Part shown: in pieces, positions 42,885-54,029 of the stretch | Position numbering within the stretch: position 1 is the stretch's first letter | Layout of the letters: the number at the start of each line of letters is the position of its first letter | From: Flammulina velutipes | Lineage: Eukaryota > Basidiomycota > Agaricomycetes > Agaricales > Physalacriaceae | Direction of reading: 5' to 3' | DNA length: 64,000 nucleotides | Assembly (NCBI GenBank): GCA_011800155.1 | Contig: CM022376.1 | Span: forward strand, 930,001 to 994,000 | Translations under genes and position numbers: made by a program | Notes under the pieces: generated by a model | What the model saw: only the letters and a program-made list of their open reading frames with translations | What the model was told of the DNA's origin: nothing | The model's database searches: none

Positions 42885-44330
42885 ATGACCACGCCGGACT
42901 CGGACGAAATCTCACTCATTTCTCTTCATCCATCGATCTGCGCTGATATCTTGGACACATTTATTCATTCATTGGACCCAGAAACGCCAACATACTGTGC
43001 TGAATTCTATCGATCATGTTTCAAAGTTTCCGCATCATGGACCGATCTCCAAATTCTTCGCGCCACTAGCTTCGATTTCTTTACGGTGGCACTACGCTTC
43101 CTCACGTACCAAAGGACGAACGAAGATCTACACAGGTTGGATCAGCGCATGTCTATTTGCCAATGCATTCCGACTAGACCACTGACAGTGGTAATGCACG
43201 ATATCCAGCACGAGGGACCATCCAACTTGGAGACCCTGTTCAACGCCATTAGTTACACCCTCGCTCGCTGCTTCCGTGGCGCTCCCACGTGGGGAGATGT
43301 TGTACCACTGCCTATGGCTCTCGACACAAGTCGAAAACGCGCCAAAAAGGCACATATGAAAGGAAGACGCCCTCCATGGCCTGAAAAAACGACAGACCTC
43401 TTGATCTACCCTCCAGAGCAGATGTCGGCGATGTTGTGGCAAATCTTCCATACGTACGAAGCGTCTCATGTTCTCTTTTTCTTAAAGACCATCACGATCG
43501 CTGCGGGAAGTACGTTCGCATCTGCGATCCAATCCCTCCCATTCTTTCCGCGACAGTACATGTCCCATCTCGAACGCGCCATCTTCGCTGAAGATCAGTT
43601 CATCCAGCTCGGAAGCTTTGCCAGATTCTTGAAGTACATTACCCAGCAATCAGGCTACCACGATAGTATGCAGCTTGCTATCTGGCTTCCTCATGTGCAG
43701 GATATGATTGCCCTCCTCACCAAGGCCATTGCAGCGTTACCACAAAGTCATGCGGCCGAGGACGACACTGGCCTCGAACCCATAATTCCTTGCCTCGTTG
43801 ACATCGCGGTCACCTTGATCAGCACGTACAAATCTTCCATCACCCTCGACCTCTCGCACTGCGCTCCCGAAATCCTGCAAAAACTGGCAGATTCCCAAGA
43901 ATCCAGAGGAAACGGTTTCATCATCCAAGTTGCATGGGCGCACGTCCGTAATCTCGCTCGGTCAGACCAATGTCATATGCCTGGCTGTTCCGAGACGTTC
44001 AGCACGCAGAATCGCAGATTCTCTGCATGTGGCGGATGTGGGATCGTTTCGTATTGTTCCAAGGCGTGCCAGACGGAAGATTGGAGGTACCCGCTTCTTC
44101 CGCATAGGGCGCTGTGCAAACCACTGCATGCGTATAGCAAGAGGTTTGGGTTAAATTGGCAGAAAGTCGGCTCTCGGGATGCGGCAGCTGTTATGGCGAT
44201 GTCTGAAGAAGCGGGTGTGACGGAGGAAGAGGCGGCTGCTCTCATTAAGCTCTTGCATCGCAAGACTTTGGTGATTCCGGAGGAGTTCAAGGATATTGTT
44301 ACGAAGGGGGCTGTGATGGAAATCGGGTAA
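42885..44330 (+). CDS. MYND-finger protein, copy 1
   Basis: Single exon, 481 aa, ATG at 42885 chosen because the paralogue at 46735 starts at the equivalent place; an in-frame ATG at 42768 exists upstream. Helical body, then a C-terminal MYND zinc finger: CHMPGCSETFSTQNRRFSACG, then CGIVSYCSKACQTEDWRY, then H and C in LLPHRALCK. MYND fingers bind proline-rich peptides of partner proteins. The tail has an EEAGVTEEEAAALIKLL helix. Large families of such intronless MYND proteins are found in mushrooms; their function is unknown. It is 170 bp downstream of the monooxygenase. Confidence 0.85.
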   Translation: MTTPDSDEISLISLHPSICADILDTFIHSLDPETPTYCAEFYRSCFKVSASWTDLQILRATSFDFFTVALRFLTYQRTNEDLHRLDQRMSICQCIPTRPLTVVMHDIQHEGPSNLETLFNAISYTLARCFRGAPTWGDVVPLPMALDTSRKRAKKAHMKGRRPPWPEKTTDLLIYPPEQMSAMLWQIFHTYEASHVLFFLKTITIAAGSTFASAIQSLPFFPRQYMSHLERAIFAEDQFIQLGSFARFLKYITQQSGYHDSMQLAIWLPHVQDMIALLTKAIAALPQSHAAEDDTGLEPIIPCLVDIAVTLISTYKSSITLDLSHCAPEILQKLADSQESRGNGFIIQVAWAHVRNLARSDQCHMPGCSETFSTQNRRFSACGGCGIVSYCSKACQTEDWRYPLLPHRALCKPLHAYSKRFGLNWQKVGSRDAAAVMAMSEEAGVTEEEAAALIKLLHRKTLVIPEEFKDIVTKGAVMEIG

Positions 44331-44489
44331 ATTCATTGAGCTTATGCTGCTAGACAAGCCAGGATGTAGTATATATTTAGTAAAGTGTGGCGCTACCATA
44401 CCCAAAAGGCAAATATTTCCCACAGTGGTTTCCACCAGTTCGGCCGCGTCGTCATTGACAGAAATCTTAACTCACGCCTCCATGTCTTC

Positions 44490-45052
44490 ATGACATTACA
44501 TTTTGCCTTGGCTGGACGAACTACGCATTCATTGCCTTTCATCAGAAGATATGCGACGCGTCCGAGAGCTGTTGGACACGGCCAAAATCTGTCGGAACGT
44601 TACGCTCGCCTGGAGAAATCTCTTCGCGAGAAACAGGCTCTGGCTACTGGAATCCGGGAACTCAAAACTCGCGATGATATAACTGAGGACCAATCTACAA
44701 AGGCCCTCTTCTCCAAGAAACCCATGAATCTCTTTAGAGGATTGGTCGTTCCCGAGAAACCGAGGCCACCCGAGTCTGACGGTGAGCATCATAAAATACT
44801 GTCTGCGTGTCGGAGGCTTATCCTGGAATAGAATGCTGCATGTCTGGATGTGCTGTTTGTGTGTACGATCTCTATGAGGAGTCGGTAGATGCGTACAGGG
44901 ACAAAATGGTGGCGTTCAGGACGAAACTCGGAGAGATGGGCGTTCCGGAGGATGAATGGCCTCGGGATGAGCCAGAGAAGAAGACGAACGTTACGTTGAG
45001 TGTGTTTGAACAGATGGAGAGGGCTTTGAAAGAGAAGCAAGCGTCGCGTTAG
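44490..45052 (+). CDS. OXLD1-like small mitochondrial protein
   Basis: ATG at 44490. The N-terminus MTLHFALAGRTTHSLPFIRR is basic and hydrophobic without acids, like a mitochondrial presequence. Exon 1 ends RPPESD; a 54-bp intron (GTGAGC...AATAG) joins to ECCMSGCAVCVYDLYEESVD. The CC-x3-C-x2-C-x2-D-x-Y motif defines the oxidoreductase-like (OXLD1) domain. Total about 168 aa. The human relative is mitochondrial with a poorly known role. It lies between two MYND paralogues that face each other. Confidence 0.82.
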
Positions 45053-45331
45053 TCTGTGTCTTGAACTTCTCTTGCTTTTTCGAACTGACTGTTCGATAGA
45101 GGCGTATATTCGACCTCCGGAGTCTCTCCCTCTGAAAAGAAATATCCAGGAGGTAGTAGAGGGTCTGCGATGGGCATTGTTTAGTAATCGTTGAGCGCAT
45201 GACGTTTTAATTCGAGTGTTCTGTGCGCAAACAATGAATCGGTTTGTATATATGGAAAGTGTTTATATTCCCTTGAGAGGATGCAAGATGGCTCAGATTG
45301 TCAATATAACGATGTGGCTGGCATGTTCCTC

Positions 45332-46735
45332 TCAGCGCGCTTCGGAGAGCGAGAAATCAACTCTACGTGCCAAGAGCCTCAAGAGAGCACTCGCTTCCTC
45401 TTCCGTTACGCCTACTTCTTTGGAAATAGCGGTAACGTATAGAACCTCCGGAGAGGAGACTTTCTTCCAATTCTCGTCAAACTTCTGGCTGTACTCGCGG
45501 AGGGCTTTACAGAGTGGCTTGTGCGGAGCATTCACATCCTTCCAATCGGCCACCTGACACGCCTTGGAACAATACGCCACGATACTACATCCGCCACATG
45601 CCGAGAACCTGCGGTTCTGGGTGCTGAATGTCTCCTGACAGCCAAGTGCGTGGCATTTGTCTGACTGAGCTAGGTTATGGACATACATCCACGCAGTGTG
45701 CACGTATGTAACAAAACCCTGCCGCTTGAGATTTTCGTTGTCTAGAACTTTTCGTAGGATTTCGGGGGCGCAGTGGGAGAGGTCGAGGGGGGTAGATGGT
45801 GTGAGCATGGAGATTAAACGATACCCGAGGAGAGCGAGGCAAGGGATTAGCGGGTCATCGTCCGTGTCATCCTGGGATATTTGGCTGGATGCCTTTATAG
45901 CGTCGGTGAACATGGCGAGCGTCTCTTCAACATGGGGGCGCCAGGTCGTAAACAGGATACTGTCGTCATAGGATGTCTGTTCGTAAATGCATCTCAAGAA
46001 TTTTGCAAATTCTCCGACCTCGTGGAATTGGTCGTCGATGGTCATGAGGCGTTTGAATTGGTAGATATACTGCTGGGGAAACGAGGGGATAGTATGGATG
46101 AGACACGTGAAGGTGGTTCCAGCGGCTACCGTGATCGTCTTCAAGAAAAGGAGGACACTTGGGCCTTCGTACGTGTGGAAGATTTTCCAAAGCATTGCCA
46201 ACATCTGCTGCGGAGGGTACACAAAGATATCCGTCGTCTGCTGGGGCCATAGCAGACGCCGCCCGTCCTTCTGAGCGTTTTTGGCGCGCTTTCGACTTTT
46301 ATCGAGGGACAGTGGCGCAAATTGTTTGACTGCGGACAGTTTGGCATCGCAGAAACAGCGAGCCAGAACATATCCGAGGCTCTCAAAGAGCTGCCTGAGG
46401 TTGGACGGTGTAGGGTGAACGATGGCGTGTATCATCCACGACACTACCCCCTCCCGACTACAACGGCAAACCGACATCCGCAAGTCCAATGCTTGCATTT
46501 CTTCTATCGTCCTAGGATGAGTGAGAAATCGTAGGGCAGCCGTGAAGAAATCGGAGCGAGTAACACGAAGAGTCTGGAGAACATCCCATGATTCGAAAAC
46601 TACTGTGCATGTCCTATAGAAATGTGCACAGTGCTGTGGCGTTTCTGGGTGCAGAGACTGGACGAAAGAGTCCAAGATAGCAGCGAGAACAGATGGATCA
46701 AGTGGTCGCGGATTGAGTTCGTGCGATGCAGACAT
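45332..46735 (-). CDS. MYND-finger protein, copy 2
   Basis: Single exon, 467 aa. Clear paralogue of the protein at 42885-44330 along its whole length: shared pieces include LDSFVQSLHPETPQHCAHFY, SRKRAKNAQKDGRRLLWP, YPPQQMLAMLWKIFHTYE, LDLSHCAPEIL and FSTQNRRFSACGGC. The MYND finger reads CHALGCQETFS, CGGCSIVAYCSKACQVADW and HKPLCK. The tail EVGVTEEEASALLRLL is also kept. Opposite orientation and about 1 kb apart from copy 1, with the OXLD1-like gene in between: an inverted duplication. Confidence 0.85.
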   Translation of the reverse strand: MSASHELNPRPLDPSVLAAILDSFVQSLHPETPQHCAHFYRTCTVVFESWDVLQTLRVTRSDFFTAALRFLTHPRTIEEMQALDLRMSVCRCSREGVVSWMIHAIVHPTPSNLRQLFESLGYVLARCFCDAKLSAVKQFAPLSLDKSRKRAKNAQKDGRRLLWPQQTTDIFVYPPQQMLAMLWKIFHTYEGPSVLLFLKTITVAAGTTFTCLIHTIPSFPQQYIYQFKRLMTIDDQFHEVGEFAKFLRCIYEQTSYDDSILFTTWRPHVEETLAMFTDAIKASSQISQDDTDDDPLIPCLALLGYRLISMLTPSTPLDLSHCAPEILRKVLDNENLKRQGFVTYVHTAWMYVHNLAQSDKCHALGCQETFSTQNRRFSACGGCSIVAYCSKACQVADWKDVNAPHKPLCKALREYSQKFDENWKKVSSPEVLYVTAISKEVGVTEEEASALLRLLARRVDFSLSEAR

Positions 46736-47057
46736 TTTAGCACAGGATTTATGACTTCAAGTTCAAAGTTGCTCAAAGAGAAATCGATGTAACGGACGAT
46801 GTGACGCAGTGTGACTCCTTCATCCTCGACCCCGACGCCCACGACCTCCGTGCCGTTGCTCTGCTCACTGTTCGCGACGACGACGAGCTCGTACATGCGT
46901 CTGTACTGCTGAGCTTTGGACAGACGTTGGCTGTACGTCTTGCGACCGCGTCCGGATCAGTGACCTGCATCAACCGCCAGGCCACAATTAGGACATTTAA
47001 GCGTCTTCCACAAATTACCGAAGGAGCTGCCATCGCCGTCGACGATAGGCGAAGCAC

Positions 47058-50000
47058 ATGGCATCAGCAAGCTCCAGCTCAAACGCAAAGAACTCGCGGT
47101 TCTCAAGTTTTAACGTCTTCAAATTATCCAACAAGAAGAACAAGTCGGACGCTGCTCTTCCTCCACCACCACCACCAAAGGACCCATACTACCTTCACAA
47201 CCGCTCGCTACTCTCGCTGTCTCCAGACTCTCTTTCCCTACCAAATACACCGCTCTCTGGCCCCTTCCAGTACCAATTTCCCCGCAAACCGAGTTCGCAG
47301 TTCCTCCATCCCAGCAGCTCTTCCATGTCGCTCGTCTCGTCTGCAGCGTCGGCCGTCTCCTACTCGCCAGAGGTCCGTCCGACCCTCAATAACAAAAAGT
47401 CTGGTTTCTTCAAATTTGGCCGACGCAGTCCTAGGAGCCCGTCCGTTAAAAGCGGCGTGGGGACGGACGAGACGTCGACTCAGTCGGTAGAGGCCAGCGA
47501 CGACGGCATATCGCAGCCGTGGAATTTCCAAGTACGTTTCTCTTTCATTCACGTCAGCACACAGGCTTATATTTTGCAGCACAACGTACATGTGGACGAT
47601 GGGTGCGTTGCGATTCTTCTGATTATCTGCGCGTTATCTCACACCTTTCAGGCTTGCCGGCCTACCGCCCTCATGGATGACCCAGCTTGCGGACGCAGGT
47701 CTCTCGGAGGACGAGATCGCGGCCATTCAACAAGCACGACGAAATGGAGCGCGTTCACCAGCGTCGCAATACCTTTTTAACGACCGTCCACACTCTCCGT
47801 CCATGTCTATCAGCACTTCCTCCTCTTCAGTCCTCACCAGGCCTACGCCTCGGTCTACGTCCCTTCCCCGACAATACACAGATTCTTCATCCCAAAACTC
47901 ACATCCTGTACCACCAGTGCCGGCCATCAACACTTCGCCATCAATATCATCGCTATCACTGCATACCACACCCACCATGCCCAGGACTCGAAACGACTCT
48001 GGCAGTGGCACGTCGCTGTCCGTATCGATCAGCTCGGACCACGCTCGCCCCATGGATCACGCATCTCCGTCGGGCGCTGATGCGGGCACTCCAGTCACGC
48101 CCCCGACCCGCAGGTTTCATGTGGTCAACACTAGCCCGGGGATTGGCAGTCCTCCTCCGTCCTACGCCAATTCCGTGCATAATGGATATCCGGCGGACCG
48201 AAAGGATCGCTCTCTATTTAATTCACCCGCTACCGCCAAACCCCCATCACCTCCGCAACGTGCCCCAAGTAACGCCAGTACAACATCTTACGCCAGTTCG
48301 AAGCGGAGGTCGAAACGTTTCACTGCATTACCACCTCGTTTGTCTCTCCGCGAACATGACTCTGACCTGAGCTTGTGGAGTGAGGCTCTAATTAGTGCCA
48401 TACCGAGCGAGCTTTCGAACAGTCCAACGAGCGCAAGTGGGAGTGGAAGTGGAAGTGCTGGTCCGAGCTCGAGTACCAAAGCAACTGCTGGCATATCAGG
48501 GGCTTCTTCGTATTCATTCCTTTCCAAATCATCTCCTTCTACAGGTGACAGCACGCGAGCAAATGGAAAAATGAGTGGGCAGCCAATGTCATCACCAATA
48601 CCACCTGTTATCGTCAACGATGTATACGGCGCCGACGACACACTCTCTACTTCTTCGCCTCTTGGAGGCACCTTCTGGAATCAACAGCTTGGCCCCCGGT
48701 CGAGCGAGTACATCGCGCCTGCTCTAAGCGAGAGTCAGAGTCCCACTCTACCTCCAAATTCTGCCAAGGAATCTGGGAATGCGAGGTTGAGCAGTCGGTG
48801 GATCGATGACGACGAAGACACGGATCGACATAGCTACCTGAGCGCCAGTAGTGGTGACGGGCGACGAGACTCGAGCCAAAGCAGTACTTCGACCATGTCG
48901 AACGTAACGGTAACCGCAACGACTATCGTACGAGACGTCAACATAGCGCGTCGGATGACGGCCAATGTGCTAAATCACAGAGGCACACCTTTACCGGGGA
49001 TGGGAGAGGAGGAAGGGAATGGGTTGTTACCATCTCCTACAGCGGCAGATTTCATGGGGCGTTCGGGTTCTCGCCCAGATAGCCTTCGGCATCCAGCATC
49101 GCCTCTGAGCTCAAACTTTGGCAGCGAGGAAGGTTCAGGGAGCACCTCTTCTAGTCTCAGCCAGGAGACGCCTACGGATCCGGATAGGGAGGCTTCGTCG
49201 TTGATGTACTACCCCGAAGAATCCTCGCCGGACCCTATGCGGACAAAGTTCGATTCTGATTCTCGGAAGGACGGTATGTATAGCCCTGTGGACATGGAGG
49301 AGCTTGGGGAGGAGGAGGACGAGTTTGATGAAGAGGAATCCGACCAGGAGGAAGCAGAGGTGCTGAGTGGAGGTTCTCGGACGAGCATGGCTATTTCGAG
49401 GCCGACAATATTCATCAACAGCACGAGCCCACCGACGCCTGTATCTCCCAGTCTACTTACGGCTAAAGCGACTGCTGGGACCCCTGCTACGCCGGCTCTA
49501 CGATATCGCGGATGGTTATCGGAGGTGGTGAGGCCACTCGAGGAGTTTATCGACGAGCCTATCGATCCTCGGAAGTTTTATCTTGACCTGCAGGAGATCG
49601 CGGAAGGCGAGAGCGGCTCAGTGTACGCTGCTACTCTGGCTCGTGAGAACCTTCACAAGCTAAGGCTGGCGCCTGCGGTGAAAGCCCAGGACAAGGAGAA
49701 CGCGGCGGCGAGTGTCCGGTCGCTTGTGGCGATCAAGTGTGTATCGATCTTGCCAACTGGATCTGACAAGCTGGTGGATTTGGAGCGGGAGTTGAAGTTG
49801 TTGAAGGGACTGGGGCATCCGCATATGCTGGGGATGGATGCAATGTATGTTGACTTGCAGGAGGACTCGTTGTGGATACGGATGGAGCTTATGGAGAGGA
49901 GTTTGGCGGATGTGATAGGCCTTGTGAGTGAGGGTTTGATGTTGCAGGAGAGGATGATGGCGCGGTTTGCGAGTGATGTGAATTCTTTTCTTCGTCGTCA

Positions 50001-50716
50001 GCGCGTTGGGGGTTTCTGACTGTGGTTTTGTAGGTGATGGAAGCCCTCCAGTACTTGCAAGCGAATGGTATTGCTCATCGGGACGTTCGGTCGGATAACC
50101 TGCTGCTGAACAGCCAAGGGATACTCAAACTTAGTGAGTTGAAGGCTCACTTTGCGACGTGAGTGCCATGACTGACTTGTGGCTCGTAGCCGACTTTTCG
50201 AATGCTGTCAAGGTGACACCGCAGTCTTCGATGTGCACTGATCAGGTTGGCGTGTTGTACTGGCAGGCGCCCGAAATCAGAGCGTGAGTGCCGTTGGTTC
50301 ATGAGCGAGAGCATCCTCCTAATACCGTTTCGCAGAGGTCCTTATGATGCGCTCAAGGTGGATGTGTGGTCGCTGGGTGCGACTGTGTGGGAGATGGCGG
50401 AGTCGGAGCCCCCATTCTCGGATGCCGTCTCGATCGAGGACCGTTGGCCGCCATTATCCCAACCAGAGCTCTATTCGCCCGCCTTTCGGGATTTCCTCCG
50501 AGCGTGCTCGGAGCCTGCAGCGAAGAGACCGTCGCCTGCAGACTTGATCAAAGTAAGGCCTTCTTCCTCTGTTCGTCAACCTTATCACTGACGTTTACCG
50601 AGCAGAACCCGTTCATCAACAACGCATGTGGGCGCGTTGTGATAATGCAAGTCCTTTCGCAATGTACGGCTATCGAGAAGATGCTGCAGGAGCGCGAAGA
50701 GTACCCGGCTTCATGA
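47058..50716 (+). CDS. PAK/STE20-family protein kinase with CRIB domain, DFS variant
   Basis: ATG at 47058. The CRIB (p21-binding) motif, ISQPWNFQHNVHVDDG followed by GLPPSWMTQL, is split across the first three exons; it binds Cdc42/Rac-GTP. A long Ser/Pro-rich linker (about 600 aa) has acidic runs. Kinase domain: loop AEGESGSVY, VAIKCVSI (Lys), LERELKLLKG (Glu), HRDVRSDNLLL (catalytic Asp), LTDFSNAVKV (DFS for DFG), YWQAPEIR (APE), DVWSLGATVWEMAESEPPF. The last exon ends at 50716. The loop lacks the first Gly of GxGxxG (EGESG). With Lys, HRD and the DF Asp present it may still be active. The long linker and DFS set it apart from standard Ste20 and Cla4. Confidence 0.88.
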
Positions 50717-51168
50717 TGTATACCCCCCTCCCTCCATTATTATTATGCTCCCATTTCATTAAGCACCTCATTTATGACCCATCATGGCTTTTTACTATCA
50801 CATAGGCATGGATTCGTGCTCTTTTTTTTGTTTTCGGATATCTGTTCATGGTCCACTACTACCGTCGTCTTTGCTTGTTAGATATATCTTTGCATCTATT
50901 TTTATTTGGAAAGGGAATGGTTTTGAGTATGGGATTCGGTGATCAGTGTCAGTGTAATGAGAGATGGAGATGGATGTTCTGTTCTTTGAGAGGTAGCTGG
51001 ATCCTGTCTTTCTTTGAGGCCTAACTAAGATATCACTACGAGGTGAGTATGCAAAATGGCACCTAACACTGTTGAGAACATGTGTTGCATGTATCCTTTC
51101 ACCTCTTTACGTATGAACGTGACCTGCATGCGCCACCCGATCAGACCACTTCTTTCATCCAAACCATC

Positions 51169-51960
51169 ATGCCAAACTGTGCTGTTTGCGCCCATCCTGG
51201 GCTCTTTCGCTGCACAGGATGTACAAAGATCTACTATTGCTCTCCTGGTGAGCTTTCATGACATCGCGTACTTTCTCTACGACGTTAACCTCTGGTCGCA
51301 GAGCACCAGAAATTGGTATGTTCCCTCGTTGCATCCCTAAACCAATGTTTTACGCGATTCTAGTCATGGCAGAAACATAAACGGCTTTGCAAGATCTATC
51401 AACGCGTCGCTCAAGGCGAGCCCATGCCCGATCCCAAGACGTTCTGCGGTCTTTGTGGGAGGACTGAGGGTCCTTTGAAGACTACTGAGTGCTGTGGGAG
51501 GACAATTTGCGACGATTATGAGAAATATGTACGTTCTTCGAGCTGTCTTTCACCCCTCAAAGCTTGATGCTTAGCCGGTAACAGCAAATGTTTACCTATT
51601 CCCGAGCGAGCTGCGCGCGTAACCACGACCGATACACGCGATGCTGCTTCCACCACAACGAAGGCCACGCGGGCAATTGGAAAGTATGCACTCAGTGTGA
51701 GAGCCAACATGATGTACGTGTCTTTGACGATAGTGCAAACGTTCAAAGACTGATGTGTGGCGTCCTTTGAATAGGCGGAAATGGCAGCGTGGTATCAGAC
51801 GAACGAGTTCAACTTTCTCGATGATCCGCATCCCAACCCAACCAAGTTCGAACCTACGCACTGTGCTTCTTGCTCGAAGATGGTCAAGGTGGGCTGCGAG
51901 GGCCATTCAATGACGAGGGACGGTACGTTGTGTGAGAGGTGTATGATGAGTGTTCGTTGA
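51169..51960 (+). CDS. MYND-type zinc-finger protein, small
   Basis: ATG at 51169. Exons are joined by GT/AG introns at about 51249-51301, 51316-51363, 51528-51585 and 51715-51774. About 187 aa. The N-terminal MYND finger reads CAVCAHPGLFRCTGCTKIYYC, then SPEHQKLSWQKHKRLC. A second cysteine/histidine cluster follows: FCGLCGR, TECCGRTICDDYEKYQ, SCARNHDRYTRCCFHH and WKVCTQC, then HCASCSKMVKVGCEG and LCERCM. Many zinc sites, no enzyme motif: a protein-interaction protein. It is not close in sequence to the two larger MYND paralogues. Confidence 0.78.
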
Positions 51961-53033
51961 GCGAGGAGGTAAAGCTTGGTTGTGGCGATAATCCATTTCT
52001 TTAGATCTAATATGTGATATCAAGTATGTTTTCTTGAAGCCTTGCGCGGCTGACACTTGTCGCTACGGTGTGCACGTCCAAATTGGCAAACCACTTTCCT
52101 CCTCTGCTCAACATCTATCTTGCTGTTTTTCTCATTGGATATCTCAGGTTTGGAGTAACGGAGTATTCGCCTCACATTGTGAGCTATTAAATTTGTTCAT
52201 AGGTTCACTGATGAGTGATGACTGACCTCTCCAATTATGGGCGATATGACGGGTTATGTTTTGTCCTATCTTTATTTTGTATATAACTGAAATATCTACA
52301 GTAAGGTAGCGGAGGGAAAACATAGCAAGGATCGACATCTAAACTTCGGCTGGTGAGTACTTACCACAGCCTATTGGGAACAACTCTTAACTGACACTTG
52401 CTTAATCTCTGCTATGGGCTCTAGTGCCACTGCACATGGTAAGTAACACTATGCAGCATGAGTGACATCCTGACGGTCCGATGGCGATACGCCACACCGC
52501 CACATGACGTCGGTTGTGGACCTCTGTAGACACCGGCAAATCCCGGCGCTTGTTGCTTCCGTTTACTAACTTCAGATGGTCAACCGCTGGCGCAGCACCT
52601 ATTCATCGGCGAATACACTCTAGCGCCCGCACCGATCTCGCAATGACACGTACGCTTGGACTTGCCTTGGACCTCGTACGACCTGCCAAGTGGTAAGATC
52701 CTAGTCGGGCCATGCCACGTATTTCGAGTGGAAACATGTTTGAAGCGTTGTGTACGTATTTTCGAGGCTGAGATAATTAAATGACTGTTAATGAATTATT
52801 ACAGGCCGATGATTCAGAACTAGGGGCCTTCGGAAAATTTGGATGTTGCAGAAAAAAGTCCTCTTGTATTCTCTCTAGATCTGTCGCTCAGTCATCGCCA
52901 CTCTGCTCCATATTCGAACATTCCATCTGCAAGGAACAACAGGACTGGCAACTAAAACAGAATGGATTCGTGTTTCGGTCAGAATGGTAATCTTGTGATT
53001 CATAACGGCGATGACTCAGGGCGCATGCGCAGC
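51961..53033. other. Intergenic, no gene seen
   Basis: About 1.07 kb. Only short frames without motifs. The right end leads into the TATA box of the next gene. Confidence 0.5.
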
Positions 53034-53040
53034 TATATAA
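53034..53040 (+). promoter_or_regulatory. TATA box
   Basis: TATATAA, 94 bp before the ATG at 53134; this also argues that the upstream in-frame ATGs at 53053 and 53074 are too close to the transcription start to be used. Confidence 0.55.
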
Positions 53041-53133
53041 GCGGAGCGAAAAGTGGACTGCGGCGAACTACGCATGTCCCACTATAAATCGCAGACGCTT
53101 CGCTCCTCCCAGCCATCCGCACATTTTCCCGCC

Positions 53134-53619
53134 ATGATTGCACTCGATCTACCTTCTCCCAACTACACAACCAACGGTCGCCAGCTCCCCTTTGTCGAGT
53201 CGTACCCTCAGAAGCTCGCACGCGCAGAGTTCATCCAGCTAGGGCAGCGTGCAAGTGACATGCGTGTGGCGGCTTGGGTGCAAGGACAACGCCTTCAGAC
53301 GGAATCGCTCTGGGAGGGCACCCCACTGGCTCACGTCCCTCGTCGGGAACCATATATCCACCAGCCCCATTCATTCCCTGCCCAGGAAAACCCGATATCC
53401 TGCTACTCTGTCCCATACATCCATCCCGACGATGAGGAGCCATTCATATTCTACTCGACGTCCCCCAAAAAAGCGGTTTTTACCCCAGAGGCCGAGGTCA
53501 TTTATTCGACCCCAATACCTACTCCCGCTGCAAAGCCCCATAGGCCGAAACACATGCGCCACCGAAGACAACCGTCCCACCTCGGAGTCATTCCCGAGGA
53601 GATGATAGTTGAGGGTTGA
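53134..53619 (+). CDS. Unknown small protein
   Basis: Single exon, 161 aa, ATG at 53134 (MIALDLPSPNYTTNG) with cccgcc before it. Contains YPQKLARAEFIQLGQRASDM (an amphipathic helix), Pro/His-rich middle and a basic patch KPHRPKHMRHRRQPSH near the end, finishing VIPEEMIVEG. No family recognised. Its own TATA box suggests regulated expression. Confidence 0.6.
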   Translation: MIALDLPSPNYTTNGRQLPFVESYPQKLARAEFIQLGQRASDMRVAAWVQGQRLQTESLWEGTPLAHVPRREPYIHQPHSFPAQENPISCYSVPYIHPDDEEPFIFYSTSPKKAVFTPEAEVIYSTPIPTPAAKPHRPKHMRHRRQPSHLGVIPEEMIVEG

Positions 53620-54029
53620 GTACGTTGTGTCTCCTCGCTCTTCATAATCTCAAGGCCATGCCCGCCGACAACAATTGGCAATCGTCGCTCTCGGCATAGC
53701 CGTGCGTTGGATTCGCCCAGACTGCATCACGGCCGACGTGCCATCGTTCTCTGTACATATACCCCTCATTGGACTAACAACATTTATCGTACTACTACTA
53801 CTGCATACCTACATACCCAAGCAATTGTAATTTCATTGATGTGAAAATGATGTTGATTGAGTTTGTTGCAAGAACGGCTTTGGCAAGCTTACGATACGAC
53901 CACCACCATCAGCGTAATGTTCGGTCTTTGCAACGTCTTCGCGTATCTGCCAGTCTCAGACTTGTCTCAAGCGAAGATGAAAGAATTTGCAATGATCGGA
54001 TATACCTACGCCCCTTGTCTTTCTCTTTC

